Positions 11,640 through 24,074 of a stretch of DNA of 64,000 nt are shown here, piece after piece; the stretch's first letter is position 1; each line of letters begins with the position of its first letter. The DNA lies in assembly GCA_026182355.1 (NCBI GenBank), contig JAPFBL010000069.1:1338001-1402000 (forward strand). Reading direction: 5' to 3'. This DNA comes from Hermatobates lingyangjiaoensis (taxonomy: Eukaryota > Arthropoda > Insecta > Hemiptera > Hermatobatidae). The position numbers were made by a program, and so were the translations under genes. Under the pieces are notes generated by a model. That model searched no databases. It worked only from the letters and a program-made list of their open reading frames with translations, and was not told the origin of the DNA.

Positions 11640-12600
11640 TGTTCATTTTGCCTTGTGGCTCTATGCTTAACTGGAGCATCTCCCCATTATGTGGGAGATG
11701 AGTTGAGGTAACTTTTTTAAAATTTTCATTTTTTTCAAGTAGGCTTTATGGTGAATTTTATGTTTTATTTGAACTTCCAAAAGATATTATTACTGCGATG
11801 GTAATATCAAGGATATTATATGTATTAGTTGTGTGATGTACAAAATAAGCATTTATATTGATAGCTGGTTCAATTATTATCTGTACGATCTCCATGTATA
11901 AGATATACTAATAAACATCTCCCTTATAGACATTTGCATTATGTCTTAATGAGATATTATATACCCAAGAAGTTTGATATTATACTTTCTTATTATTAAT
12001 ATGAGTGTAAAATTTCCTACAAGTAAGTTTGCGTCATGTAGGTGGTTCTTTAATTGCATACTAATTGAATAAGCCGTCCACTTTATGCCATGATATATTG
12101 ACGGACACCTGGAACTTTTATGCAAACTCAAATTCACTTTGCTGTCGAATAGGCTGCACAAAGGGTATGGTAATTCATTTAATGGAAATTTATTTTCAAT
12201 CAAATTATTTTCAATTTTCAATGGGAAATATTCACTAATAAAACATCAAAGGTATTGAGTTGCATCCTAACTCAACATCATTTTAACCTTATTATTTCAG
12301 AAATATTTTGAAAATCAATTAATGAAAATAACCTTTGGAAATAACATTTTATAAGATAAACAAATTTAAAGTATAACTGGAGTTCTTCGTACATCATGTG
12401 CTGTTCATCCATCATGTGTTGGACTAATGGATAACCAGGTGTATTCATCGGATTTGTTTTCATTCGTTTACATTATTTACATTGACTGAAATAAAATTGT
12501 TGTTTAAAGGTTGAAGGAAGAAATATTAAATGATAATGACTTAACATGAGATGTAAGCAGAATAAAATTCTTACATGTGAAAAATCATGGCCAATCAATC
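11640..12600 (+). mobile_element. Rearranged fragments of the long-TIR DNA transposon
   Basis: Segment 11770-11990 matches 25290-25510 of the element at 23919-25951 (shared TTGTGATGTACAAA-type, ATTATCTGTAC and AAGAAATTTGA-type blocks). Segment 12410-12590 matches 24710-24900 (TTACATTGTTTACATTGACT-type block, then AGATGTAAG). The order of the two is swapped relative to the full element, so this is a rearranged or double insertion. Open frames on the minus strand here are incidental. Confidence 0.55.
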
Positions 12601-12837
12601 ATAGTTTCCATGGTATGATGGAATTGTCTAATAAAATACTATAATCAATCTGTATATTGCACTCTTTAACAAATCATAATATCAGATGTAGGTTTCCTTG
12701 TATTTATGAATCATATTATTTTTGAAGTACGTAACATGTAATTTAATATTGAAGTATGGACACTTTCGTTCTATATTACAAAACGTATACTAATTTTAAA
12801 CTAGTTCTTTGATGATTCAATGACACTAGTTGTCAAA

Positions 12838-12890
12838 AACTTTGATATTATGTTTACTTACACTAAAATTTAGTGTAGGCCACTCCGGTT
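12838..12890 (+). mobile_element. Solo transposon end, GTGTAGGCCACTCC type
   Basis: TTGATATTATGTTTACTTA followed by TAGTGTAGGCCACTCC matches 25502-25546 inside the composite transposon region (TTTGACATTGAGTTACTTA, then GAGTGTAGGCCACTCC). It appears to be the right end of the fragments at 11640-12600, with a SINE starting 25 bp later. Confidence 0.55.
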
Positions 12891-12914
12891 TTTTTTTTGT
12901 CTGTTAATATAACT

Positions 12915-13186
12915 TGAGAGCCAGATTAGCTAAGTGACAATGTCCTAACATTTTGATTAGTAGGTCCGGGATTCAATATCTACTCTGGACGTGGATTTAT
13001 TCACGTTAGATGTGTATAAATTTGAGGACGTTAAGCAGCCTGCTCAGAGGCTGTACAATGTCAGGTACTTGTTAAAGAGCCTTCCCTTAAGTACTCTTGT
13101 TAGACAAAATTTAAGACTCCCAATATAAAATGTTCATTATGTGGTACCAGAAAAGGCCTATTGTGTGTTCTCTTGTGGAACTTCAC
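12915..13186 (+). mobile_element. Old tRNA-derived SINE, tail type 1
   Basis: Diverged copy of the 29434 SINE: head GCCAGATTAGCTAAGTGACA, box B-like GGGATTCAATATC, body landmarks TGTACAATGTCAGGTACTTG and CAAAATTTAAGACTCCCAAT, and a tail ATGTGGTACCAGAAAAGGCC then TGTGTTCTCTTGTGGAAC. The tail is the LINE-like type. Confidence 0.8.
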
Positions 13187-13190
13187 ATAT

Positions 13191-14030
13191 GAATATATGT
13201 AATTAGACTCATTTAAATCAGGTACGAAGGAATAAGTTTTAGGTAGTGAAGGCAGATAAGTTGGAAACACCAATTAATTTGAAGTACGAGTACTACAAAG
13301 AAATTTTGACAAGTGATGAACCTATTTTGAAAGATGTTTATTATAAAAATATATTATTATAAAATTGCAATATAATATAAATTTTATAATTTCTATTTAA
13401 AGTATTAACTATTTTAACTAGTATCAAACCACTCAATAAAGTTTTAATATGAAATAAGACAATTTTGTAATACTACCAAGATTTTATATAAATTAGAACG
13501 ATTTTGATGAAATATAAATTCTTCAACCCTTTGAGAAAATATCTGATTTGCTTATGTAGAAGTAATACTATGATATGTAAGTAGAGCAAGCTTTATTCAG
13601 AGACAAACAGACATACCTACAGGAAGTTAGGCTTTTATTAAAGAAAATTAATTTAGGATTTGTCATAAAAAGGAATTTTTGATAAAAATTATATTGCTAG
13701 TAGAATTTTTCAATTTTGATTTTGGTCATTGTCATTGTTGATTTTAATTAAAGTTAATTCTACGTTATGTATGGCGAGGGTGGGGTGAAAAGGTGGGTAG
13801 AGGTATGTTCCACCCCTAGCGGCACATGCCAGGGGGTGCACTTCTTCTTTTAAGAAAATAGAAAAAAAAAAACATAAATCAGGAAGTTTATGCCAAAACA
13901 TAATTTAGAATATTAGTCTTTTCTATTTTCTGTTTCTTCTCAGAAACTATAATCTTTGCATTTTGGTCATAAGGGGTCAATATATGGAACTAATGTATTT
14001 AAATTCATGTATTTCGTCATTACCACAGAG
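13191..14030. other. AT-rich non-coding DNA
   Basis: Only a small GC-raised patch at 13775-13850 with CCACCCC and GGGGTG runs. No gene or shared repeat was recognised. Confidence 0.45.
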
Positions 14031-14033
14031 GTT

Positions 14034-14246
14034 AGTATTATTAATATTAAACAAATAATATACCGTCTTACCTCGTACACTGCTGCCGTAGCTCTTGGAC
14101 CAGTCTCGTGTGTCACCCATCTTTAACATGAACTGTATTCAGCCAAGTTCGTGTTGAAGATGGGTGACACCTGAAACCGGTCCGAGAGCTACGGCAGCAG
14201 TGTACGAGGTAAGACAGTATAATATTTGTTTAATATTAATAATACT
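14034..14246. repeat. Near-perfect ~213 bp foldback (inverted repeat)
   Basis: Arms of about 100 bp (14034-14134 and 14145-14246) are reverse complements around an ~10 bp loop. The core includes ACACTGCTGCCGTAGCTCT against AGAGCTACGGCAGCAGTGT and TGTCACCCATCTT against AAGATGGGTGACA. The right arm contains CCTGAAACCGGTCCGAGAG followed by ACGAGGTAAGAC, weakly like PLE-type modules (CTGAAR core, then a GTAAG donor-like site). The arms are GC-richer than the flanks, so a recent insertion or an inverted pair of element ends is likely. Confidence 0.85.
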
Positions 14247-15879
14247 GTATTTAATCCATGGATAGAGAGGTACATATACGCTTTCAATTAGTCAAGAAGA
14301 ATTTCAATTGACCCAGCGACAATTATTTTTCTATCAGATAATGTTGGTAAAGTAGATTATACTACTATTTTTTGCATTGTATTTTGCGCCTGCAAAAAAT
14401 TCAAAATGTTTAGCTAGCATCCATTATTTATATTCCTATTCCAATACTAGAACAATATCAATATCAATATTAATATCTTATATATTTTCAGAATGGGTAA
14501 ATACTCGTAAACTAGACTTGAGAACACATGGCTCTGAGTTTTTTCAATAAATGTAGCTTCAAAATTGTTTTTATAAAAATATAGCGTTTTATTCTTAGAA
14601 AAGTAGTAAAACAATACTAAGTCAGCATGGTTAGAATTAGGTATTTCTTTATATTTTATTATCACACTTATAGCTCTTGGACTTTAATTCTCTTCTAAAG
14701 TTGGAAAGCGTGATTGAAATCACGTAGTTACTAAAATGTTTAGTTACTGAAATGGAACTCCTAATGTAGTTACTCCCCGGTTCATTTTTACATCTGGATT
14801 AATAAATGTTACTGTGCTGTAAATCATTAGAGCAGAAACTTTTAGCAAGCAGTTAACATCGCACAGTTTGGAACAACATTGCATACTTTTTTGCACATTA
14901 GTATCGCAAATACTTTTTCATTTGTATCTGTAAAGAATTTTCATTTAAATTGATTCAATGTTCTTTGTCTATTAAGATAATTGTCTGGACACATTTAAAT
15001 ATTTAAATTGAAGAAACAGATAGTAGGGTGAGGAAGGTGTTCAAACAACCGCCCCAGGTAGAAAAAAAATCGTTCGGCCGTGTACGCCAATGCTTCTAAG
15101 AATCTACCAGGCTTCTAAGAATCTTCATAAGTTTATAAAATACTTGTGATGTAATTATATCAAAAGATTTCAACATAGGAAAATGACTGCAACAACTAAA
15201 AAAACTAAAATGTTGCATGGCATTTTCATAAAGATAAGTCAAACAGAAAGTTACTCTTCTTTTAAAATAAGTCAATGACCTCTGATGTTATTAATAAGGA
15301 ATCAATGCTGAAACCAAAAGCTGGTAAACAAATAAATTTTGGGTAATTAAAACATCAGAGATAAGAGATTGAGTACGTGAGACATAAAATGCAAGTGATA
15401 TCAGCAGTATGAATGGGCATATCAAAATATTAAACTGATAAACCAGACGCCAGCAGAGGAGTGATATCTATTCTCGGACCGGAGACGGGTGCCGTCAAAG
15501 ACAGCTCAAGACACTTTATATTTTTAATTTTTAACTAGATCTGTATGATAACAGTCATGCGTATTATTACTCTCATATTCCATTTAGATACATTTTACTG
15601 CTTAAAAATAAATCAAGCATTCATTTAACCATTACATATACATTCATACTAAAGTTATAGTAATTTTTTTGTTCAGTGCCTTATTAACAAATATGATCAC
15701 ACTAACAAATTTCCAAGTTTATTGCACACAGTTAAAAGCGAACTAGTTTTTCGAACAAACGAATTTCTAATTGCGGAACTCCAAAGAATGTAGTCATGCA
15801 GTACACAAGACTTTCAAAAAAAATACTGTAAATACTTTTAATATAAAATTAAAATATATGTAAATAAGACACATATAAA
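14247..15879. other. AT-rich non-coding DNA, nothing recognised
   Basis: A tandem duplication of CTTCTAAGAATCT lies at 15094-15124. Otherwise no gene, RNA or shared repeat was seen. Confidence 0.45.
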
Positions 15880-16167
15880 GGGGCCGGGTTAGCCCATTGG
15901 TAAGGAGCTCACCTCAGGACTGGTAGATCCAGGATTCAGTACCTACTCAGGCTCTCGATTTATTACACCAGAGGTGACTAAATCAAAGTGTGTTGTCCTT
16001 CGGTGAGGATATTAAGCTGTCAGTTCCAAGCCTGTACGATGTCAGACACTCTAAATATACTTGGGTCAAACGAAATTTAGTACTCCCAATGTAGAATGTT
16101 GATTATGCTGTATCACAAAGGCCTATTTGTGTTCTCTTATAGGGCTGCCACTGCAAACTAACCTACC
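15880..16167 (+). mobile_element. tRNA-derived SINE, tail type 1
   Basis: The head GGGCCGGGTTAGCCCATTGG and box B-like GGATTCAGTACC are followed by the family body (CCTGTACGATGTCAG, AAATTTAGTACTCCCAATG). The tail TGTATCACAAAGGCC...TGTGTTCTCTTATAGG then CTGCCACTGCAAACTAACC is shared with the LINE at 62643-63255. The element's own tail is interrupted by the next SINE, which has inserted into its CTAACCTACC end. Confidence 0.9.
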
Positions 16168-16486
16168 TTTTGTTTTGTTTTTTTTTTTACTGTTGAAACC
16201 GATCCCCCTAGGGGGTGATAATGTCAGCCGTTAACCGGCTTTTTGTTTGATTGGTGATTCTATAGATTCTACATTGGGAATCCTTAAGTTTTGCCAAACT
16301 CAAGTGCATTTCGAAGAGGGTTGGTTATTTAACGAGTACCGGACATCGCAGAGGCTCGGGACCGACGGCTTAAAGTCCTCTCCGAGAGATGACGTACTCT
16401 GATTTATTCACCCCACTTATGTAAAAATCGAACCCCGGACAACCAGCCCAGAGGCGAGTACGTTAACCACTAAGTTAACCTGGATC
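16168..16486 (-). mobile_element. tRNA-derived SINE, tail type 2, nested in the previous one
   Basis: Minus-strand copy with a T-rich (poly-A) end at 16168-16188, then tail type 2 (GGGGGATCGGTTTCAA on the minus strand), body with CCGTCGGTCCCGAGCCTC near 16352-16369 and the tRNA-like head ending near 16484. It is flanked by the perfect 10 bp target-site duplication CTAACCTACC at 16158-16167 and 16487-16496. Confidence 0.92.
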
Positions 16487-16496
16487 CTAACCTACC

Positions 16497-17530
16497 CTAA
16501 CTTTCATATAAATAAATTAATAAATTTATTTATAATTTATTTATAATAATAGTACATTTCGTATAAAATTATGGCAGAAATTAATCAAATAAAAATTATG
16601 CCGATTTACCATTCGTAAATGAACGTCTAAACCACAGTAAAGAGTAGAGGAATGGGAATAAAGCATATTTAAATTTTTCCCTTCATCTTCTATTTTTGCA
16701 TAATTTTTGAATATCAGATAGTGATAACTGAAGTTTGATGGTTAGTGACAAATCATCTTACTTAGTCCCAGCTATGCCAATACAAGTAATGCTCATAAAA
16801 AAAATGTTAATTACAAAGAAACTGCAAATTTTCTAACGAACTAAATGAAGCATCAAACTTAGAAATACTGTTAATTATTACTATAAACTTATTCTAAGTT
16901 AATAAACGCTAATTAACTTAATAGTTCAACTTTTTAGCTGGTTATCTTTGCTATGTTACTAACTTTAAGAAAACTAAAATAACCAGAAAGTTTTTTATTA
17001 TTTAATTTTCAGACACTGTTTGTTTATAAGACTCTTTTTTTAGGATAAAATTCTCATAATTAAATCTATAATATCTTACTAATATTAAAATTGTTGATTG
17101 GATATTTTTCATTCTTTAATCTAGTTTGAACTTTGAAGATTGATATTTTTAACTTAATGATGAAAATTGTGATGATTTTTCTTTATTGTAATCTAACTTC
17201 AAGTATCATTGAAAAAAATATATTTAGTCCTATGTATAATATTATCCACTGTCCCAAATCTAAAAAAATTGTGCGTAAGTTATGCAAATGTAAGGTACCC
17301 TCAAAATGTATTTTCTTTTTGTGTGTTCTGAAGGTTTTCATACCTTCATCACCAAAATATCATCAATGTATTTTCAAAACGCATAAAAGTTAGCATTATT
17401 TAATAGAATTGAATTTAATAGTAATGATATTGAAAATGTAACAAGTTAGAAGAATTCATACACGGTTTTTAAATAAATCATTGCCCTGAAAGATAATTAC
17501 TATACAGAAGCCTTGAGTTTTCTTTTCAAC
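16497..17530. other. AT-rich non-coding DNA
   Basis: One 86-codon open frame at 17133-17393 (plus) is Ile/Phe/Lys-rich as expected for AT-rich DNA and resembles no family I know. Nothing else was recognised. Confidence 0.4.
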
Positions 17531-17858
17531 TAAGGGGCCAATGTTTGCACAGTAGCAACGTGCTCTTCTCTGAACAGGTATAGGCAGGGTTCAATATCTA
17601 TTCTGGCCCACGATTTATTCATGTTATTAATCATAAATTTGTACGATATCAGGTACTCACTAAAGATCCATACTTTAAATACATTTAAGTTGGGTAAAAT
17701 TTAGGACTCGCAATATTGAATCAACAGGTAGTGAAGAGTGGTATTACATCAGTATCGCTCCCCCATTAATAAAATGAGTGCCAAATAATAAATGCGCAAA
17801 ATTTCCGCCCCCTAGGAAAGCATCGAAAAATGAAAGCCTTATAGGTAGAGATGGAAAA
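17531..17858 (+). mobile_element. tRNA-derived SINE, tail type 3
   Basis: A diverged head (GGGGCCAATGTTTGCACAG; box B-like GGGTTCAATATC) leads to the shared body (TTTGTACGATATCAGGTACT, AAAATTTAGGACTCGCAAT). The tail AATCAACAGGTAGTG, then GTGCCAAATAATAAATG, then GGAAAACAAAC matches the tail of the split SINE at 63256-63440 and differs from tail types 1 and 2. Confidence 0.8.
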
Positions 17859-18093
17859 CAAACAAACAACTTATAGTTTCTTTTCAACTTATGATAATAT
17901 AGAATTGAATTTTGGTATTAAAATTGAAATTATATTATTATTTTGGGTTATAACCATTAGAAGTTTATTATAAATTAAATTGACAGTTTTCTTATAAAAT
18001 ATCATGTACCATCTGTAAAGAAACATATAGTATATAAACTGATTGAACCGTCACTTTATTGAGGGAAACACGCCGTAAATCCTAATGAGGTTA

Positions 18094-18570
18094 GAATTAA
18101 ACTTATAAGACTTTTGATGTACTAAAGAGTCAATGCACCTGATTAAACTTATAAGATTTTTTGATATATAAAAGATTCAGTGTATCTAAAACTAAGATTA
18201 AACTTATAGGACTTCTGATATATAAAATAGTTGGTATACCTGAAACTATGATTAAACTTATAAGACTTTTGATGTATGAAAGAGTCAATGCACCTGAAAC
18301 TTAGATTAAACATATAAGACTTTTGATATATAAAAGATTCAGTGTACCTAAAACTAAGATTAAACTTATAAGACTTTTGATATATAAAAGAGTCGGTGTA
18401 CCTAAAAATAAGATTAAACTCATTGGACTTTTGATATATAAATGATTCAGTATACCTAAAACTAAGATTAACCTATAAGACTTTTGATATATAAATGATT
18501 CAGTGTACCTAAAACTAAGATTAATCTATAGGACTTTTGATATATAAATGATTCAGTGTACCTGAAACTC
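18094..18570. repeat. Tandem satellite, ~54 bp unit, about 9 copies
   Basis: Nine consecutive diverged units of about 53-54 bp. Each starts GATTAAACTTATAAGACTTT, continues TGATATATAAAAGATTCAGT and ends with a GTACCTAAAACTAA-like stretch. Units differ by substitutions and small indels, so the array is not recently homogenised. Confidence 0.92.
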
Positions 18571-19750
18571 AAATAACCACTGATAAGTTTAAAAAATATT
18601 ACTTCAAATATTTGAAGCACTAGTTTACGTATGCGTATTCCTAAATATTTCCTTAACCAATTTTCATGGGATTTAAGTTTTTTGAGCTTTTAAAATGGTA
18701 TGATTGTGGTTTTTTATTTACTCAGCACTCATTTGAACCATTGGTGTTCCAATTACCGTTATAATAAATATTTCCTACCATATAGTAAAACAGCTATATT
18801 GTAATAATCCACTTTTCAAATTTTAAATTATTAAAATGTTTTGATTACGAGATTACTTATAACGAACTAGAATAAATGCCACTCCGTATTTGCTATTTTG
18901 ATTTTACACAGAAATGGTCAATTATTTTTAAAATTTAAGGAAAGACTAGAATAAGGGTTCAGACAAGCAAACCTGCTCCTCTGGGAAAGCACCGATTTTG
19001 CTGTCCTATTAGGAACAGACAAACAGTCTACTGAACTAACCCAAAGAGACTAATAGTTCCAGCATTTTTTTTAGACAACTTAATAAGAAATAGAAATGGT
19101 TTAGAGTGCTAATTAATATTTCACCATGTTCCAAGAAAAGGTCTGTCAAATTATCTCGTTATAAATTTAAGGGAGCAAGCAAAACATTCTTACACCTGTG
19201 TTTTTTTTTGTGAAACCACAAGAATGTTGGCAGATTTTTTATACACATTTTTCAAGCTTTATGCAATGTAAAATGGTTTTAATTACAGTTTCAAAATAAA
19301 AAAAAACCTTTATATTTTCTAAATTCCTGTGTGACTTTCAGTTAGATGATAAATCACCCGGACTGACCTCAGATGGATTTAATGTGGTTAACTCTGATGT
19401 ATGACTTTTAAGATTCAACACGTGAGCATAAACCACAGATCGGAGTAGATGCCAGGGGTTTATGAAGCAGGAACACTGTCCTACTTGATGTTCACCACAC
19501 CTCTGAGTACTTCTGTTATATTACGATAGATACTTTCATGGCTTTGACATTAATTCCAGATGATACCAATGATTTTTAAAAAATATCTATGGTTACATTT
19601 TCTATTTTATCATGGGCATTTTACATATAGGGGACTATTTATCCTTGTCTTACAGAATGATTATATGTTTAGAATTATTTCATATTTTTTTTAGTCTATA
19701 AAATAAACAAAGCTCTTTCTTTAAATGCTAGAAAAAAGTTTAATGATATT
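18571..19750. other. AT-rich non-coding DNA, nothing recognised
   Basis: No open frame, RNA signal or shared repeat was seen. Confidence 0.45.
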
Positions 19751-19751
19751 T

Positions 19752-19753
<2 letters not shown>

Positions 19754-19799
<46 letters not shown>
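19754..19799. repeat. (TG)n microsatellite
   Basis: About 22 TG units. Confidence 0.95.
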
Positions 19800-19800
<1 letters not shown>

Positions 19801-22499
19801 AATCATGTATTTACCCATGTAAGCATAGAGAATCTAACAAAATTGTGTCGTAAAACATAACTCCATACCTGCATACCTTCTTAACCACAATGAGGAATTT
19901 TCGTTATTTTGGCCAAGTAATGGAACCAAATATATTATTTTTTTTAGAAAATGAAAAACTCACCTAACAAGTATCATCGTTTATATTTTTATTTAACTAT
20001 ATTACCGCAATGTAGTATCGTCGGCCTGATTTGATAGATGTCCAGTGGCTGGAAAGTCAAGGAGTACAAAGATCAAATCGGCATCTTTGCACACCAACAT
20101 AAAATTGAATCACTAAAAGTGGACGCAGCAAAAATACCACCCTCTACTAAACAATACCACGTAATCTGTCCTCGTTACATAAATTTATTCATGTCACACA
20201 TTTGACCATGTAACTCTAATGAGGACTAGTTACTTGGTCGAAAGATCTGAACGGTATTCCTGAATTTCTGTCAGTAGTTTGGACGTTGTACTCTTTCATT
20301 GTTGAACAGCGGATTAAAAATAGATAAGATGAAACGTTATGGGTATTTATAATATTTTATTCACATGTGGAGTGGAAATAATATAATTATTAGAAAATAT
20401 TTTTTCTCTGCAACAATATTTTCAAAATATACATTTATATAGGTTGAAAGTAGACATATCTAGCAGTAAATTAAAAAATAAAAACTTACAGAATGATATA
20501 CTTTAGGCAGAAAAATGACGTACTCTTTAGTTCCCTGTTCATCTGTATTCTTACATAAAGCGGTTATCGATCATAATTTTATAAAAAAAAATTCGAACCA
20601 GAAAACAAAATTTAAGAAAAAAGAATTAAGAAAGCAGTAAAGAAGCATTTATAATAAAAATTGGTTAGCGCGGCAGAGATTAAACTAAGTTGAGATGGCC
20701 CGGTGAATGGGGCTGTCTTTATATCCCTCTAAGTTTTACGGGCTGTTCCAACTAGTTTTTTTTTCTGCGGCCCCGTGCCTTGTCTTCTTGCAATTATCCG
20801 CGCAGTCGGGGCCTCCCACAAATAAGGTTTTAAATTAAAGACCTGCCTTCTTTCACCCTCACCAAGTAATGAAAAGGTCAAAAAAAAATACAACCTGCCG
20901 TGATATTTGAGCAAAAACAAGCATTGATTTGACCTGTTATTAAAATCAGGAATATAAAGCCTCTGTTGATTCAGTTTTCATACTTCTTGATAAGTTGATC
21001 ATTTATTTAGTTTTGAACTTTTTGTAAGTTCAGTTATACTTTTTCTTTTTTTTTTTTAATCAAGAAGTCGATCTATTCCTATTGAACATTCCTTACACAT
21101 TTACAGAATGAGTTTTTATTTATTTACTAAAAGATCAAAAAAATAAATTTGTAAGATGAAATAATTCTACAATATATACTTCCTTGATATTACAAGCATA
21201 AATAATATTTTTCCTTTTTTGTCAAATAGATGTTGCTAAAAAAAAAAAGGCCGTAATAATAATGCAAAAAACTTAACTGTTGAGAAGTATCTCGTAGCCG
21301 CTGTCCTAGGAAATTATGCAGTTTTGCTAGCTGTTACCAGAGACTCGTTAACTTCTCTTTGATATTAGATTTAGATTATGCATATAATATGAGACTGCCA
21401 AAGTAAAAAAGTAACCTTGTAATGTTGGGACCTATGTCAAAACGTGGGCAAACAAGAAACGAAGTTTATGAAAATGCGATAGCCTATTTGATTGGGCATT
21501 AGAAACTACAATAAGGACAAAGTAATAGAACAAAGAAATTGTTTTGTCCACTTGTAACAGTAATCAACCTCAGCTAATTAATATTTGCTTCCATGAAATA
21601 ATTAATTATCAAAACAAATAAGTATACCGTACAAGATTTTTGTCAAGTTAAACTGAAATCAACTGTTTTAGAAAATTTAAACATTATACAGAAGGTCAAA
21701 TTGTTAAATGGTTTTTGAGAGTGGTTTGAAGAGCAGAGGGTTTGGAATGTTTGTTTTAGAAATGGTGAAATGTAATCCGGGATTTGGAAGGGCCGTCAGA
21801 AGGTGACCAGATCTGCTATGATAACGTCACGTAAGGACAATGGCGCATGTAGGACCCTTTTCTACCTGCTATCTCCCTATCAGATACTGCCTTGCTCATC
21901 AATACCTCTCAGGCTAGACCAGGCTTCTTATCTGTCTCCTTTACCTCAATTATAATGGAGTGACTTTCACTTTAGAGACATTTAGAAATATTGCCATACA
22001 AGAATTTCTCTAAAACGATTAATGTTCACTGAAAGACACCATCTTTGAAGGTTTTTCGTATACCTTAATTTTCGAACGATTGAGTTTCTGATAACTGTTT
22101 TTGCCAAAATTACTCCCCTGTTTCCATAATTCTGTCAGATTTTCGATATTTGCATCATTTTTGTATCAAATATGTCAGTTGGAAATAGGATTTTGCAAAC
22201 AGAAAGAAAAGTAACTTTCAGGAAACAAACATGGAAATAAGTCATCACATTTTTCTTTGTACTCCCTCAAGAAAATAATCCAATAAAAAATATATTGACC
22301 AATCCCGTTTATTTGTTATTTATATTCACTTTAAATGTCATTCAATTTGCAGGAATAATCACGCGACTTATAAGAAGCAAACCTATGAAAAGTAGGGTAG
22401 TTTTTAACCTTTTTTAAATTACCTAGTGGAAATTTCAAAGTAAGAAAATTACCTTAAATCGTTAAAATGTTTTTTTAAGTATAATTATCTTAAAGTTCA
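19800..22499. other. Non-coding DNA with two GC-raised patches
   Basis: Patches at 20690-20840 and 21760-21960 are GC-richer than the rest. No open frame in them exceeds about 60 codons and no motif was recognised. They may be decayed exons or regulatory DNA; the remainder is ordinary AT-rich sequence. Confidence 0.35.
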
Positions 22500-22501
22500 A
22501 A

Positions 22502-22672
22502 TATGGGTTTCTTGAGTATTGTTGGTGTAAAGAAATTACACTCCAGTTTATTCGCCGACGTTTCGCCAAAAATTGTTTAGCAATTTCAAGGCTTGTTTTT
22601 GAGGAGGAAACTGTTTACGGCCAACATCATACCAGATACAAGGACTGACACTTAAGAAACCCATCTTTGATC
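22502..22672 (-). mobile_element. ~170 bp element with short terminal inverted repeats
   Basis: The ends AATATGGGTTTCTTGAGT (22498-22515) and ACTTAAGAAACCCATCTTT are inverted repeats. The interior, read on the minus strand, has CCTTGAAATTGC...TTTTTGGCGAAACGTCGGCG, resembling the CTGAAGA...CGAAACG class of PLE-type motifs with the first part degraded. This may be another PLE-derived inverted pair rather than a classical MITE. Confidence 0.45.
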
Positions 22673-23878
22673 TTTAGAAATCAGTGGTCGAGAAGCTATT
22701 ACCAATATAATTAACTTTTTCATTTTTTATGTATACTTCTTATTGTTTACTGTATGTAAGAGATATAGAAGGAATATTGTTCTCTGGTTTGTTACAGGTT
22801 AGGTGACATTATGTTCAATTCTTATAAGAAATATGCTTCAATTTTCTAATTTTTTTGGGCCTTCTTAAGCAAGAAAACTGAAACCACTGAACGTTTACCT
22901 TCATTCCCTAATCACTTTCACTCTCTTTACTATGCCCCTCCTTGTTCCACACCCTGTTTCAGCGCAGCGCTCCACTTCAATTTTCTTTTAAAACTATTGT
23001 CTACTAATCGTTTAATTTAATTTTAACTTAAAGACATATTTAGAAAACTGAGAGGTAAGATAACAAACTGTTGCCTCAAAAATAAACGTGAACTCATTAT
23101 CAAGCCAAATGTGAAATACTGATGTAAGAACTAACCGTAATTTTTAGTTTTCATGTTAAATCATTATTTCAATAAAGCCATATATAATATAGACGTCCAT
23201 TACTTACTATAATAGCTATTAATCATGTCATAATATGATATTTATCAGAATAAAAGAAAGAGAGCAAATTATATGTACCATCGTACTATTATTAGTGCAA
23301 CTATCTATAAGTCAATTAAAAGTGGTTCTCTGACGGATATGTTTAAGTTATAAATGGCTCTATAACTAAAAATTGATATTAACTCCTAGAAACTGTTTAT
23401 TTTCTTTATAATAATTGATGTATCATTTGTTTTCAAGCGGTGTCTATTAATTAAGGTACAGTAAGGATTTATTGCGTGTTTGGATTCGTCTGTAAATAAA
23501 TAATCATCATTAAAAGAAGATATGGGTCACTGATGCTTGCTGAAACAGTTATGGGAAAGAGTTTCTTCTGATTATTTAAGTTGATTTCACCTTCCGCCTA
23601 ACGTTGTATTGGCCTTGGACGTCACAAGAATCCCACGTTTGAGTTGACCGATGAAAGATTTAACTCCTATGAGGCATTCTAAAACGTATTTCACTTAGAA
23701 TTTAGCATTTTATTACTAAATAGTTTGATAATAACTGTAAATTTGTATTAATTAATTATAATTAAATACATGTAAAGATACCAACTAACTGGAATTCATA
23801 ACTATTCAGAAACTATGAAACTTTTTGATACGAAAATACGAACTGAAACAATGATAAAATTCATTGTAGATAAACAAA
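22673..23878. other. AT-rich non-coding DNA, nothing recognised
   Basis: No open frame, RNA signal or shared repeat was seen. Confidence 0.45.
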
Positions 23879-23918
23879 CCGAGAGAAAGTAAAAACACAC
23901 ATTTACAGTCTCTAATTT
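23879..23918 (-). mobile_element. Truncated PLE-type module B beside the transposon
   Basis: GAGAAAGTAAAAACACACAT then TTACAGTCTCTAATTTTT is the distal part of module B as seen at 29861-29900. It stops exactly where the transposon's terminal repeat begins, so the transposon has probably inserted into or beside it. Confidence 0.55.
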
Positions 23919-24045
23919 TTTTTACTTTACTATAAGTAAAGTATAGTGATCGTGAAAAAATTCGATCTCGAGATTTTGACGGAATTACATGTTTTGAGGT
24001 CCCAGAAGTCGTTTTATGACGTTTTTACGATGATGTCTGTGTGTG

Positions 24046-24074
24046 TGTGGGTGGGTGGGTGGGTGGGTGGGTGA
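24046..24074 (+). repeat. (GGGT)n array in the transposon
   Basis: A run of GGGT units follows a short (TG)n just inside the left terminal repeat. The same array occupies the same place in the copy at 39190-39221. Four or more G3 runs with 1-base loops could form a G-quadruplex. Confidence 0.85.
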
